Shown: positions 15,743 to 23,791, counted from the first letter of the stretch. The stretch is DNA of 34,643 bases from Fimbriimonadaceae bacterium (GCA_023957775.1 JAMLGR010000022.1:1-34643), one strand, 5' to 3'. Numbers and translations: made by a program. Notes: generated by a model not told the origin, from the sequence alone.

Positions 15743-16495
15743 CTTCGCGTCGAGTCCGAAGGCCCGGTCGTTCGCGTCACCCTCGATCGGCCGGACGTGC
15801 GCAACGCGTTCAACGACGAACTTATCGCCGCTCTGGACGACACGTTCGCCTCCCTGGCGCCGCAGACAAGGGTGGTCGTGCTGGCCGGGGAAGGCAAGTC
15901 CTTCTGCGCGGGCGGGGATCTGCACTGGATGCGCAAAGCGGCCGCCTACACCGAGGAGCAGAACTACGAGGACGCGCTCCTCCTGGCCCGGTTGTTCGAG
16001 CGCATCGCCCACTGCCGAGCAGTGACGATCGTGCGGGCGCACGGCGCGGCGTTCGGCGGCGGATGCGGCCTGGTGGCGGCCGCCGACATCGCCCTCGCCG
16101 CGGAAGGGACCCGCTTTTCGTTCAGCGAGGTGCGGTTGGGATTGATCCCGGCGACCATCTCGGCGTTCGTGGTCCCCAAGATCGGCGTGGGGCACGCGCG
16201 CGCGCTGTTCGCCACAGGCGAGGTCTTCGACGCGCACCACGCCGTGCAGATCGGACTCGTGCACGCCGTCGCGCCCCGCGAGCACCTCGAAGCCATCCTC
16301 CAATCGAAGATCGAAGCGGTGCTGAACGCGGGCCCCGAAGCCGTCGCCCAAGCCAAGCGCCTCGCGCTGGAGGCGCCCCTCTCCATCGAGGAGTGCGCGC
16401 GCCGCCTCGCGCGGGCTCGCGCGGGGGCGGAGGGCACGGAGGGGGTCGCGGCGTTTCTGGAGAAGCGCAAAGCGTCGTTCGCGGTGGGCCCGTGA
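15740..16495 (+). CDS. Enoyl-CoA hydratase family protein, methylglutaconyl-CoA hydratase-like
   Basis: A crotonase-fold CoA hydratase of 251 residues. Visible motifs are DRPDVRNAFNDELI, the oxyanion-hole segments KSFCAGGDLHWM and HGAAFGGGCGLVAAADI, and FSEVRLGLIPATISAFVVPKIG. The combination of D-L-x-W-M and E-V-R-L-G-L-I-P-A-T-I-S is typical of methylglutaconyl-CoA hydratases (LiuC/AtuE) of leucine and isoprenoid breakdown. Its 4-base overlap (GTGA) with a downstream LiuD-like biotin carboxylase repeats the liuC-liuD gene order and supports that reading. A general fatty-acid enoyl-CoA hydratase remains possible. A 4-helix tail (LSIEECARRLARARAGAEGTEGVAAFLEKRK) is normal for the family. Confidence 0.88.
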   Translation: MLRVESEGPVVRVTLDRPDVRNAFNDELIAALDDTFASLAPQTRVVVLAGEGKSFCAGGDLHWMRKAAAYTEEQNYEDALLLARLFERIAHCRAVTIVRAHGAAFGGGCGLVAAADIALAAEGTRFSFSEVRLGLIPATISAFVVPKIGVGHARALFATGEVFDAHHAVQIGLVHAVAPREHLEAILQSKIEAVLNAGPEAVAQAKRLALEAPLSIEECARRLARARAGAEGTEGVAAFLEKRKASFAVGP

Positions 16496-17985
16496 TCCGA
16501 AAACTGCTGATCGCGAACCGCGGCGAGATCGCCGTTCGCATCGTGCGCGCCGCCCGCGAGTTGGGAATCCGCACCGTGGCTGTCGCCAGCGAAGCCGACG
16601 CGGAGGCCCTTCACGCACGCCTCGCGGACGAGTGCTTCCCGATCGGCCCCTCCGAGCCCACCGCGAGCTATCTCGATGCCGAGCGCTTACTCAGAGCCGC
16701 CCGCGAAACAAACGCGGACGGCATCCATCCCGGATACGGGTTCCTCAGCGAGCGGGCGAGCTTCTCCCAGGCGTGCAGCGACGCGGGGCTCGTGTTCGTC
16801 GGACCCTCTCCGGCCGCCATGCGCAAGCTGGGGTCGAAGATCGACGCCAAGGCGCTCGCCGTCGAAGCCGGCGTTCCGATCACGCCCGGGTTCTTCGAAG
16901 CGGGCGCCGACGCGGGACGGCTGAAGGCCGCCGCGGCCGACATCGGCTACCCCGTCATGCTCAAGGCCTCGGCGGGGGGCGGGGGCCGCGGAATGCGCGC
17001 GCTGCTCGACCCCTCGCAGTTCGACCGCGAGTTTGAACTGGCCTCCGAAGAGGCGCTCAAGGCGTTCGGCGATGGGTCGATGATGGTCGAGAAGCTCATC
17101 GAGCGACCCCGCCACGTGGAGGTGCAGCTCCTGGCCGATGCGGCGGGCAACGTCGCGTGCCTCTTCGAGCGCGAGTGTTCGATCCAGCGGCGGCATCAAA
17201 AGCTCGTCGAAGAGTCTCCGGCACCCGCCTTTGACACCCACCCCGGGCTGTGGGGCCCGATGCGCGACGCCGCCCGCAAGCTTGCCCTCGCCGCGGGTTA
17301 CACCGGAGCCGGCACCGTGGAGTTCATGGTGGACGAAGCGTCCGGCGAGTTCTACTTCCTGGAGGTCAACGCGCGCCTGCAGGTGGAGCACCCGGTGACG
17401 GAGTGGGTGACGGGAGTGGACCTCGTCCAGTGGCAACTTCGGATCGCGTCCGGCGAAACCCTCGTGCTCCCGGAGCCCCTGCTTCAAGGCGATCGAACCG
17501 TGCTCGGCGGCTGCGCCATCGAGGCGCGGATCGTGGCCGAGGATCCCGCGCACGCGTTCCTGCCCTCGATCGGCCGTATCCTCGCCTGGGCCGAACCGCA
17601 GGCACCCGGGGTGCGCGTGGACACGGGGTTCGGGCCCGGCGCCGAGGTCACGCGCTACTACGATTCGCTGATCGCCAAGGTGATCGCCCACGCGGAAACG
17701 CGCGATGCCGCCATCGCGCGTCTGAGGGCCGCGCTGCTCGACTTCCACATATTGGGCGTGCGGACCAACATCGCGTACCTGCTCGACATCCTCGACCACC
17801 CGGAGTTCCGCGCGGGCAGAATCGACACGGGATTCCTCACCCGCGAGTTCGCCGAGTGGCGCCCCTCCGACGAGGTGCCCGCCGAACTGGCTGCCCTCGT
17901 GGAAGCCGCAGAAACACAGGAAACGACAAGGTCCCACACTCCCCAGAAGGGAGCGTGGGACCTAGGCGATTCCTGGCGCGGCTAG
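16492..17985 (+). CDS. Biotin carboxylase subunit (acyl-CoA carboxylase alpha, MccA/LiuD-like) lacking the biotin-carrier domain
   Basis: Carboxylates biotin with bicarbonate and ATP. The 497-residue product has the full biotin carboxylase unit: IRKLLIANRGEIAVRIVRAA, GIHPGYGFLSE, the glycine-rich ATP loop KASAGGGGRGM, HVEVQLLAD, ERECSIQRRHQKLVEESPAP, and FLEVNARLQVEHPVTEWVTG. The following region (VRTNIAYLLDILDHPEFRAGRIDTGFLTREF) resembles acyl-CoA carboxylase alpha chains. Those usually continue for about 160 residues to a BT domain and a biotin-bearing M-K-M segment, both absent here. The reading frame ends in a low-complexity tail that crosses a strong hairpin (17929-17963). It needs a separate carrier protein; accB at 20539 is one candidate. 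The start is a GTG overlapping the hydratase stop. It could serve acetyl-CoA carboxylase (AccC) or methylcrotonyl-CoA carboxylase. Confidence 0.88.
   Translation: MIRKLLIANRGEIAVRIVRAARELGIRTVAVASEADAEALHARLADECFPIGPSEPTASYLDAERLLRAARETNADGIHPGYGFLSERASFSQACSDAGLVFVGPSPAAMRKLGSKIDAKALAVEAGVPITPGFFEAGADAGRLKAAAADIGYPVMLKASAGGGGRGMRALLDPSQFDREFELASEEALKAFGDGSMMVEKLIERPRHVEVQLLADAAGNVACLFERECSIQRRHQKLVEESPAPAFDTHPGLWGPMRDAARKLALAAGYTGAGTVEFMVDEASGEFYFLEVNARLQVEHPVTEWVTGVDLVQWQLRIASGETLVLPEPLLQGDRTVLGGCAIEARIVAEDPAHAFLPSIGRILAWAEPQAPGVRVDTGFGPGAEVTRYYDSLIAKVIAHAETRDAAIARLRAALLDFHILGVRTNIAYLLDILDHPEFRAGRIDTGFLTREFAEWRPSDEVPAELAALVEAAETQETTRSHTPQKGAWDLGDSWRG
17929..17963 (+). terminator. Strong stem-loop inside the 3' end of the biotin carboxylase gene
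   Basis: AGGTCCCAC pairs perfectly with GTGGGACCT. After one A-C mismatch, CTCCC pairs with GGGAG around a 5-nt loop (CAGAA). That is 14 pairs in 35 nt. No U-run follows, so it is not a classical intrinsic terminator. It lies 20 nt before the stop codon. It may block 3' exonucleases or mark a junction where the original C-terminal domain was lost. Confidence 0.6.
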
Positions 17986-17986
17986 C

Positions 17987-18006
17987 CCAAACCACAAACC
18001 ACAAAC
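17987..18006. repeat. Short heptamer array (CACAAAC type)
   Basis: Two full CACAAAC words (17993-17999, 18000-18006) are preceded by a degenerate CCCAAAC (17986-17992), immediately after the biotin carboxylase stop. On the minus strand this reads as GTTTGTG words directly after the pilin terminator hairpin, giving it a U-rich tail. Confidence 0.8.
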
Positions 18007-18007
18007 C

Positions 18008-18033
18008 CGGAAGGTCGCATAGCGACCCTTCCG
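18008..18033 (-). terminator. Terminator-like hairpin after the pseudopilin gene
   Basis: CGGAAGG-TCGC pairs with GCGA-CCCTTCCG with a single bulged base and a 3-nt loop, directly next to the stop of the pilin gene. Reading the minus strand, the hairpin is followed by GGTTTGTGGTTTG, a T-rich run made of the GTTTGTG heptamer. This resembles an intrinsic terminator whose tail is supplied by the heptamer array. Confidence 0.6.
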
Positions 18034-18987
18034 CTAGAAGTCGCGGATGTCGGCGACGCACGTGCCGGGAACGCCGTGCATGTCCCCGAAGTTCGGGTAG
18101 CTGCCCGGGTGCCCCACGCACTCGAAGTCCTCTTCCCGCTTCGGATACCGGTCGATCCCACACCGGGCCATCGTTGCCGCCGGCACGTGGATCGTCCAGT
18201 CGTAGTAATTCGGACGGACCTGGCGCTCGTACGCCGTGTAGTTCGCGCAGTTCGCTTGGACGGGCCCGCCGGTCGGCATGCCCTTGTAGTTGTGGAACTT
18301 CACGTGGCCGTCGGCGAACGAGAAGGACATGCCCTCGCCTCCGTGGCGCGGCCACACTTCCCACTTGTACCAGTAGTCGATCCACCCGCCCGTGGTCTCC
18401 GTCGAGTTGAACCGCCTCGGCATGTACCCGTCGGTGTACGCGATCGTGTCCACCGGCTGCGGGACCGCGGACTCGCTCATCGGGGGATAGTTGCGGGTGA
18501 CAAGCCCGGAGGGGGCCGGATTGAGGACCATGCCGAACAACCCGATGTTGAAGTTGTAGGCCGAATAGCGGAAGGTGCCCATGGGCCGGCACGACGGGCA
18601 GCGCGTTCGAATGAATTGGAAGAGGCTTCCCGCATAGTTGTTGTGCGCGAAGTCGCCCGCAATGTCCTGGCCCTTCGTGCCCTTGGGATAGCTCGGGCAT
18701 TGGAGGATCCCGGCGTCCTTGCGATAGTCGGCCGTCAGGTCGTGGGCGAAGAAGACCACGCCGGTCGTGCGGTTCCCTCCAATGCCGATCGGAAAGACCG
18801 AGTCGTTGTCCGACACGTACATGAGAGTGGACAGCACATGCTGGCGCAGGTTGCTGATGCACGCGACCTTGCGCGCGCTCTCCTTGGCCTGGGCGAACAC
18901 TGGGAAGAGAATCGCCGCAAGGATCGCGATAATCGCGATGACGACCAGTAACTCGATGAGCGTAAACGCCCGCTTAGAACGCAACAT
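18034..18987 (-). CDS. Prepilin-type N-terminal cleavage/methylation protein (pseudopilin-like, DUF1559-type)
   Basis: The 317-residue product starts with a class III signal: [21 protein letters not shown]. Prepilin peptidase would cut it just before F-T-L-I-E, leaving an N-terminal membrane helix. The rest is a secreted domain with [12 protein letters not shown], several Cys, and a late [20 protein letters not shown]. This H-...-DGH segment is typical of the abundant pseudopilin-like proteins of Planctomycetes, Lentisphaerae and Armatimonadota. Their job is not established; surface display or secretion is assumed. No other pilus gene lies nearby. Unlike most genes here it has a clear SD (AAGGGGG, 18998-18992) 4 nt before the ATG and a leader of about 38 nt after TACAAT (19038-19033), suggesting high expression. 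Confidence 0.92.
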   Translation of the reverse strand: MLRSKRAFTLIELLVVIAIIAILAAILFPVFAQAKESARKVACISNLRQHVLSTLMYVSDNDSVFPIGIGGNRTTGVVFFAHDLTADYRKDAGILQCPSYPKGTKGQDIAGDFAHNNYAGSLFQFIRTRCPSCRPMGTFRYSAYNFNIGLFGMVLNPAPSGLVTRNYPPMSESAVPQPVDTIAYTDGYMPRRFNSTETTGGWIDYWYKWEVWPRHGGEGMSFSFADGHVKFHNYKGMPTGGPVQANCANYTAYERQVRPNYYDWTIHVPAATMARCGIDRYPKREEDFECVGHPGSYPNFGDMHGVPGTCVADIRDF

Positions 18988-18991
18988 GAAT

Positions 18992-19038
18992 CCCCCTTGG
19001 AGTGCCGAGCACCCGTTAGAACTACGGAGCCCATTGTA
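18992..19038 (-). promoter_or_regulatory. -10 element and strong Shine-Dalgarno of the pseudopilin gene
   Basis: On the minus strand TACAAT (19038-19033) would start a leader of about 38 nt that ends in AAGGGGG (18998-18992), 4 nt before the ATG at 18987. It stands out as a leadered start among many leaderless ones. No convincing -35 was found. Confidence 0.55.
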
Positions 19039-19055
19039 CGACAACTTTGCAAAAT

Positions 19056-19093
19056 CGTTGGTCACGACAAACGACAAACGACCAACGACGCTC
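19056..19093 (-). terminator. Terminator-like hairpin built from heptamers after the aspartase/fumarase gene
   Basis: Right after the stop, minus-strand words GAGCGTC, GTTGGTC, GTTTGTC and GTTTGTC lie in 7-bp register, followed by an inverted GACCAAC. CGTTGGTC pairs with GACCAACG around a 16-nt loop made of two heptamers, and ATTTT follows. This has the form of a weak intrinsic terminator. On the plus strand the words read GACAAAC, GACAAAC, GACCAAC, GACGCTC (19066-19093). Confidence 0.65.
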
Positions 19094-20489
19094 ACATTCC
19101 GGGAATGCCGGGCTCGGTCAAGTTCGCAGGGTCGAGCGCCTTCTGCAGCGTCTCCTCGTCCAAGAGCCCCTTTTCCCGCACCACCTGGGGAATGGTCTTC
19201 TTCTCGGCGAGGGCCGTCTTCACGACGTCCGACGCCGCCTTGTAGCCGACATACGTGTTGAGCGCCGTCGCCAGGGATGGCGAGGTTTCGGCGTAGTGGC
19301 GGCACTGCTCTTCGTTGGCGGAGATGCCGCGCACGCAGTTCTCGGTGAACGTGTGCAAGGTGTTGGTGAGCACCTGCAGCGCGAACTGGGACGCGAAAGC
19401 CATGCCGGGCATCATCACGTTCAGCTCGAGCTGGCCGGCCTGGACGCTGCAGTCGATCGCATGGCACTGGCCCAGGATTTGGTAAAGGACCAGGTTCAGG
19501 TTCTCGGCCATCGACGGGTTGACCTTGCCCGGCATGATGCTCGAACCCGGCTGCACCGGAGGCAGCACGATCTCGGCAAGTCCGGTCAGCGGTCCCGAGC
19601 AGAGCAGGCGCAGGTCGTTGGAGACGCGCGTCAACTCGAGGCAAAGGATACGCAACCCAGCCGCCAGGGCCGCCATCGGGAGGTTGCTCTGCATGGCTTC
19701 CCGAAGGTCGTCCGCGGGCCGGAAGCCGATGCCCGTGGCCTCCACCAGGTTCGCAACGGCCTTGGCGCGGTAGTCGGGGTGCGTGTTGAGCCCCGTCCCC
19801 GCGGCGGATCCGCCGATCCCCAACTCCTCGAGTTCGTAGGCGGCGTGCTCCAACCACTTGCGCGCCTTGCGCACGGCCGCCGCATACGCCGCGAACTCCT
19901 GTCCCAACCGGATCGGCACGGCGTCTTGTAGGTGGGTGCGCCCGGACTTCAGCACGTGGTCGAACTCTCGCCCCTTGTCCTCGAGCGCCCCCGCGAGCAC
20001 GTCCACGGCCAACAGCTGGTCCTCCAGCATCAGGCGGGACATGATCCGCATGGCGGTGGGGAACGTGTCGTTGGTCGATTGGCCGTAGTTGGGATGGTCG
20101 TTCGGGTTCACCCGCGTGTAGGTGCCTTTCGAGCCGCCGAGAAGCTCTTCCGCGCGGTTGGCCAGCACCTCGTTGCAGTTCATGTTGAAGCTCGTTCCCG
20201 CGCCCATGTGGAACACGTCCACGGGGAACTGGTCGCGCAGACGCCCGGCGAGGATCTCGTCCGCGGCGCTCACGATCGCGCCGCCGATTTCGCGGTCGAG
20301 GAGCCCCAGGTCGGTGTTCGCCTGCGTGCACGCCTTCTTCAGCAGAATGAAGGCGTCGATCATCTTGGGATGCTCGGTGAGGCCGCTGATCTGGAACAGT
20401 TGCCGCGACCGCTCGGCCTGGCTTCCCCAGTAGGCGTCCGCAGGCACTCTCACTTCGCCGAGCGAGTCCTTTTCCACGCGAAATTCCAT
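19092..20489 (-). CDS. Aspartase/fumarase-family lyase, probable aspartate ammonia-lyase (class II fumarase possible)
   Basis: The 465-residue product belongs to the class II fumarase/aspartase superfamily. These enzymes add or remove water or ammonia across the fumarate double bond. The signature loop [15 protein letters not shown] is present, as are [38 protein letters not shown] and [21 protein letters not shown]. The Q-S-T-N substrate motif matches aspartases (E. coli fumarase C has Q-S-S-N), and G-A-G-T-S-F-N-M-N is also aspartase-like. The start [14 protein letters not shown] fits both. I prefer aspartase but cannot exclude fumarase without phylogeny. The start is well fixed: TAAACT (20501-20496), 6 nt, then ATG. 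The gene diverges from accB with 49 bp between start codons. Confidence 0.9.
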   Translation of the reverse strand: MEFRVEKDSLGEVRVPADAYWGSQAERSRQLFQISGLTEHPKMIDAFILLKKACTQANTDLGLLDREIGGAIVSAADEILAGRLRDQFPVDVFHMGAGTSFNMNCNEVLANRAEELLGGSKGTYTRVNPNDHPNYGQSTNDTFPTAMRIMSRLMLEDQLLAVDVLAGALEDKGREFDHVLKSGRTHLQDAVPIRLGQEFAAYAAAVRKARKWLEHAAYELEELGIGGSAAGTGLNTHPDYRAKAVANLVEATGIGFRPADDLREAMQSNLPMAALAAGLRILCLELTRVSNDLRLLCSGPLTGLAEIVLPPVQPGSSIMPGKVNPSMAENLNLVLYQILGQCHAIDCSVQAGQLELNVMMPGMAFASQFALQVLTNTLHTFTENCVRGISANEEQCRHYAETSPSLATALNTYVGYKAASDVVKTALAEKKTIPQVVREKGLLDEETLQKALDPANLTEPGIPGM

Positions 20490-20541
20490 GCTCCGAGTTT
20501 ACCGGTCGGCTCTTGGCGGAATCCCCCATAATAGGGGGGTG
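20487..20541. promoter_or_regulatory. Divergent leaderless promoter pair (lyase / accB)
   Basis: Minus strand: TAAACT (20501-20496), 6 nt, ATG at 20489. Plus strand: CATAAT (20527-20532), 6 nt, GTG at 20539. Only 49 bp separate the start codons and neither gene has a leader or Shine-Dalgarno. RNA polymerase binding to the two promoters should compete, which could couple the expression of the two genes. Confidence 0.65.
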
Positions 20542-20982
20542 CAGGAGTTCAAAGATCGGATCGACGAACTCGCGCAGCTCATGCGCGAATTCCACCTCGC
20601 CGAAGCCACGCTCCAAGGCGAGGATTGGAAGATCGCGTTGCGGCGCGGGCGACGCAGCGACGCGCCGACCGGCGATCTGGGTCAGCCGCTGCTGCTGGAC
20701 TTCGAGCCCCATGCGCCCGTGGCCGCGCCCGAGCCCCAGGCCCCGACGGGGACGCCGGTGAACAGCCCGATGAACGGCATCTTTTACGCCACGCCGAGCC
20801 CGAACACGCCGCCGTTCGTGCGCGAAGGGGACACGGTCAGCGCCGGGCAGGTCGTGGGGCTGATCGAAGCGATGAAGGTGTTCAACGAGATCACCGCCCC
20901 CTTGAGCGGTACGGTTCGGAAGGTGCTCGTGGAGAGCGGTCAACTCGTGCAGCCCGGCGAGCCGCTGATGATCCTCGAGTGA
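20539..20982 (+). CDS. accB: Acetyl-CoA carboxylase biotin carboxyl carrier protein
   Basis: The 147-residue BCCP carries the biotin that shuttles carboxyl groups in fatty-acid synthesis. The N-terminus is helical ([20 protein letters not shown]), and a Pro/Ala linker ([14 protein letters not shown]) leads to the biotinyl domain. That domain has [19 protein letters not shown], which includes the thumb typical of AccB, and the biotinylation site EAMKVFNEI with Lys113. The start is the GTG at 20539, set by CATAAT plus 6 nt; upstream in-frame codons lack support. accC is not adjacent, though a biotin carboxylase without a carrier domain lies 2.5 kb upstream. The stop overlaps the next start (GTGA). 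Confidence 0.94.
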   Translation: MQEFKDRIDELAQLMREFHLAEATLQGEDWKIALRRGRRSDAPTGDLGQPLLLDFEPHAPVAAPEPQAPTGTPVNSPMNGIFYATPSPNTPPFVREGDTVSAGQVVGLIEAMKVFNEITAPLSGTVRKVLVESGQLVQPGEPLMILE

Positions 20983-21827
20983 ACACCGTCCGCGTCGCGT
21001 CGGTTCAGGCGGCGGTCGTCTACAACGATCCGGACGCCAACGCGGCCTACGCCGTCGGCCGCCTGCGCGAGCTGGCGACCCAGGGGGTGCAGCTCGCCGT
21101 TTTTCCCGAGGCGTTCCTCACCGGCTACTGCGTGGACTCCGCGGAGGAGGCGCGCCGCATCGCGTTTCCCGTGCAGATCGAGGGTGACGTCCTGGTTCGC
21201 GGTCCCGAGGCCTTCGAGACGATCCGGCGCGAAGCCGCCGCCCTCCGGATGCACGTCGTTTTTGGATTCGCCGCCCGGGACGCGCGCGGGGTGTTCAACG
21301 CCGCCGCGCTGATCGAGCCGGACGGCCGCGCCCGGGTGTACGTCAAGACGCACCTTCCCGAGCTGGGGCTGGACAAGCACGTCGTGGCCGGCGATTCGCT
21401 GCCGGTGTTCGACACGGCGCTTGGGAAGATCGGGATCCTGATCTGCTTCGACCTCAGGCCGCCGGAGCCGATGCGCGTGCTGGCGCTCGAAGGCGCGGAC
21501 CTGGTGGTCCTTCCGACGAACTGGCCCGACGGCGCGCAGATCTCGGCTCAGGTGCTCAGCGTCGCGCGCGCCGTCGAGAACCGCGTCGCCTTCGTCTCCT
21601 GCAACCGCTTCGCGCCGGAGAACGGCACGACGTTCATCGGCATGAGCAGCATCATCGACCCGCTGGGGAACGTGCTGGCCATGGCCGGAGGCGGGGAAGA
21701 GGTGCTCGTCGCCGATCTCGACCTGGACCTCTCCCGCCAGAAGCGGGTCGCCACGATCCCCGGCCAGTATGAGTGGACCGTCTTCGAGTCCCGCCGCCCA
21801 GAGCTTTACTCACCGCTGGTGCGGTGA
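20979..21827 (+). CDS. Carbon-nitrogen hydrolase (nitrilase superfamily amidase)
   Basis: The 282-residue product has the catalytic triad of the nitrilase superfamily: Glu44 in FPEAFLTGY, Lys123 in VKTHLPELG and Cys156 in [10 protein letters not shown]. These enzymes hydrolyse or transfer amide/nitrile C-N bonds. The substrate cannot be read from sequence; omega-amidase, N-carbamoyl amidase and deaminated-glutathione amidase are among the family options. The GTG start overlaps the accB stop by 4 bases, so it is translated with accB. There is no evident functional link to fatty-acid synthesis. A pair of heptamers begins 5 nt after the stop. Confidence 0.9.
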   Translation: MNTVRVASVQAAVVYNDPDANAAYAVGRLRELATQGVQLAVFPEAFLTGYCVDSAEEARRIAFPVQIEGDVLVRGPEAFETIRREAAALRMHVVFGFAARDARGVFNAAALIEPDGRARVYVKTHLPELGLDKHVVAGDSLPVFDTALGKIGILICFDLRPPEPMRVLALEGADLVVLPTNWPDGAQISAQVLSVARAVENRVAFVSCNRFAPENGTTFIGMSSIIDPLGNVLAMAGGGEEVLVADLDLDLSRQKRVATIPGQYEWTVFESRRPELYSPLVR

Positions 21828-21832
21828 GTCTC

Positions 21833-21846
21833 GTTTATCGTCTATC
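21833..21846. repeat. Two heptamers between convergent genes
   Basis: GTTTATC and GTCTATC lie in register in the 17-bp gap between the amidase stop and the opposing gene. The second word overlaps that gene's stop: on the minus strand it gives TGA followed in frame by TAG, so the array supplies tandem stop codons. Confidence 0.75.
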
Positions 21847-22543
21847 AACGATCCACGACTCTTTCCATCCTCACCTTGACCTGCTGAACCGGGACCTGCT
21901 GCTGGCCGGGGAGCGATCCGCTGACCACGCCCTCCATCTTGTTCAGCTTCGAAGTGGCGGTATCGAGCCAGATCTTGGCGTCCACCTTCATCGGCTGCGA
22001 CGCCTCGCCTTGCGTGATTTCGAGCTTGGTCACCAGCACCGCCACGCCGTCGGCGACGCTCTGGAGCGTGACCGTGCCCTTGGTCTTGCCCTGGGGATCG
22101 TCGATCGCGACGGGCACGCCGACCTTCATCTCCTTGTCGGTCATCACGCCGCCGAACCGCCCGAAATTGAGCATCATGCCCATGCCGCCGCGCATGCCCC
22201 CGCCGGGCGCGCCGGTCGAGCCGCCGATAGGAACGCCGCGGTTGTTCACGCGCTGGAGGGTCGCCGGAGGGGCGGGCGGATTCATCGTGTTGCCCATCGC
22301 GTTGACGGTCATGTCCGTGACGGCCGTCTCGAGGTCGGCATCGCCGTTCTCGTACACCTTCTTCACGGTCTGCGACATCTTCATCGAGATGTCGAACGGC
22401 CCCATATCCGACTCGATCGCGATCGCCATCGAGTAGGCGTCGGATTCCCCGACCTTGTACGTACGACCGAACTTCAGCCCGTCTTGGGCCGCCCACGCGC
22501 CGACCATCAAGGCGGCCGCCAACAAAACAAATCGAGTTTTCAT
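21845..22543 (-). CDS. Exported protein of unknown function (DUF6263-like)
   Basis: The 232-residue product has a signal peptide (MKTRFVLLAAALMVGAWAAQ). The mature part is beta-rich (FGRTYKVGESDAYSMAIAIE, ISMKMSQTVKKVYENGDADLETAVTDMTVN), with a glycine/proline/methionine-rich insert (GAPGGGMRGGMGMMLNFGRF) near residue 110-130. The first part resembles the DUF6263 family of envelope proteins, whose function is unknown; I give this match from memory of the pattern. The start at 22543 has only a weak -10-like TACCAA 6 nt upstream. It is separated from mqnC by an inverted set of heptamer arrays, so the two need not be one operon. Confidence 0.75.
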   Translation of the reverse strand: MKTRFVLLAAALMVGAWAAQDGLKFGRTYKVGESDAYSMAIAIESDMGPFDISMKMSQTVKKVYENGDADLETAVTDMTVNAMGNTMNPPAPPATLQRVNNRGVPIGGSTGAPGGGMRGGMGMMLNFGRFGGVMTDKEMKVGVPVAIDDPQGKTKGTVTLQSVADGVAVLVTKLEITQGEASQPMKVDAKIWLDTATSKLNKMEGVVSGSLPGQQQVPVQQVKVRMERVVDR

Positions 22544-22580
22544 ACACCGTTGGTACGGGCGGAAGGGCGCGGGGGTTACC

Positions 22581-22660
22581 GGGAGTCGTCTATCGTCTAT
22601 CGTTTGTCGTTTGTCGTTTGTCGGGGAGAGTTCCGGACGACAAACGATAGGCGATCAACG
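22581..22660. repeat. Two opposed heptamer arrays forming an inverted repeat
   Basis: Plus-strand words at 22581-22622 are GGGAGTC, GTCTATC, GTCTATC, GTTTGTC, GTTTGTC, GTTTGTC: three different words in exact 7-bp register. After a 15-nt spacer, the opposite strand carries GTTTGTC, GCCTATC and GTTGATC next to the mqnC stop. The two arms can pair over about 13 bases (GTCTATCGTTTGTC against GACAAACGATAGGC). This is the richest heptamer locus in the window. Confidence 0.88.
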
Positions 22661-22661
22661 A

Positions 22662-23744
22662 TCAAACGACTTCATACCGCGTGTTGCGGCGTTTGGGCAC
22701 GTAGCCCGCTCCTTCGATGAGCCGCTCGAACTCGTGCGCGTCCAGGATGAACTTGTTGCCGGCGGCGGACACGACGTTCTCCTCGATCATCACCGATCCG
22801 AAATCATTGGCGCCGTAGCCGAGCGCGAGTTGGGCGATCTTGGGGCCCTGCGTGAGGATCGACACCTGGAAGTTGTCGATGTTGTCGAGGAACAGCCTCG
22901 ACACCGCCACAGTGCGCAGATAATCGAAGCCCGACGCCTTGTGCGGGATGGGGAGCTGGGTGTCCTCGGGTTGGAAGTTCCAGGAGATGAACGCGCGGAA
23001 CGGCTCGCACTCGTCCTGCAGATCCCGAATCCGCCCCAGGTGCTCGACGCGGTCTTCGAGCGTCTCCACATGGCCGAACATCATCGACGCCGTGCTGCGG
23101 ATGCCGAGCGCCGAGGCCGTGCGCATACACGCCAGCCACTCGTCGGTCGTGTCCTTGTACGGCGCGATGATCTTGCGCACGCGGTCCACCAAGATCTCGC
23201 CGCCGGCGCCGGGGATCGAGTGCAATCCCGCGGCCTTGAGTCGCGCAAGGCACTCGTCGAGGCGAAGTTTGGAGATGTGCGCGATGTAGATGATCTCTGC
23301 GGGGCTCAACGCGTGCAGGATCACCTCGGGGAACTGCTCCTTGATCTTCGCGAAGATGTTCTCGTAGTAGTCGATCTTCAGCTTCGGGTTGAGGCCGCCT
23401 TGGAACAGGATCTCCGTGCCACCCTTGTCCACGGTGTCGCGCACCTTGTCGAGGATGCTCTCGTCCGAGTGCACGTACCCCTCGTCGTCCCCCGGCACCC
23501 GGTAGAACGCGCAGAACTTGCACCGCACCCAGCACACGTTCGTGTAGTTGAGGATGCGCCCGACGATGTAGGTGACCGTGTTGCCCGGCACCCGCCGCTG
23601 GCGCTGCACGTTCGCAAGCGTCGCCAGTTCGTTGAGGTTCGGGTGCCGATACAGTGCCATGGCATCGGCCGCATCCAGTCGTTCGCCCGCAAACACCTTG
23701 TCGGCGATGGAATCGATCGTGGAAGGGGGAGCGACGGTGGACAT
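22662..23744 (-). CDS. mqnC: Radical SAM cyclic dehypoxanthinyl futalosine synthase MqnC
   Basis: Catalyses the radical cyclisation that makes cyclic dehypoxanthine futalosine in the futalosine route to menaquinone. The 360-residue product has the radical SAM cluster motif Cys71-x3-Cys75-x2-Cys78 (NYTNVCWVRCKFCAFYR) and MqnC-type segments GGTEILFQGGLNPKL, LHSIPGAGGEIL, TASMMFGHVET and FISWNFQPEDTQLP. The closest alternative is the paralogue MqnE (aminofutalosine synthase); the Q-G-G-L-N-P and W-x-F-Q-P-E-x-T motifs favour MqnC. TAAAAT (23759-23754) lies 9 nt before the ATG. No other mqn gene is in the window. The last two codons overlap the neighbouring heptamer array. Confidence 0.9.
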   Translation of the reverse strand: MSTVAPPSTIDSIADKVFAGERLDAADAMALYRHPNLNELATLANVQRQRRVPGNTVTYIVGRILNYTNVCWVRCKFCAFYRVPGDDEGYVHSDESILDKVRDTVDKGGTEILFQGGLNPKLKIDYYENIFAKIKEQFPEVILHALSPAEIIYIAHISKLRLDECLARLKAAGLHSIPGAGGEILVDRVRKIIAPYKDTTDEWLACMRTASALGIRSTASMMFGHVETLEDRVEHLGRIRDLQDECEPFRAFISWNFQPEDTQLPIPHKASGFDYLRTVAVSRLFLDNIDNFQVSILTQGPKIAQLALGYGANDFGSVMIEENVVSAAGNKFILDAHEFERLIEGAGYVPKRRNTRYEVV

Positions 23745-23759
23745 ACCGCCACCATTTTA
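23742..23759 (-). promoter_or_regulatory. -10 element with near-leaderless start of mqnC
   Basis: On the minus strand TAAAAT (23759-23754) is followed by 9 nt and ATG at 23744, giving a leader of zero to three bases. No Shine-Dalgarno is visible. It lies in the 47-bp gap after the HAD hydrolase stop, so mqnC probably has its own promoter as well as read-through from the operon upstream. Confidence 0.5.
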
Positions 23760-23791
23760 CTTGACCTGAGCCTTCCGGGCCCCTCGCGTGC

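Noticed and set aside
17929-17963. Classical rho-independent terminator
   Set aside because: The stem is strong, but no U-run follows and it lies before the stop codon.
19092-20489. Firm assignment as class II fumarase
   Set aside because: The Q-S-T-N and G-A-G-T-S-F-N-M-N motifs fit aspartases better; the call is left open between the two.
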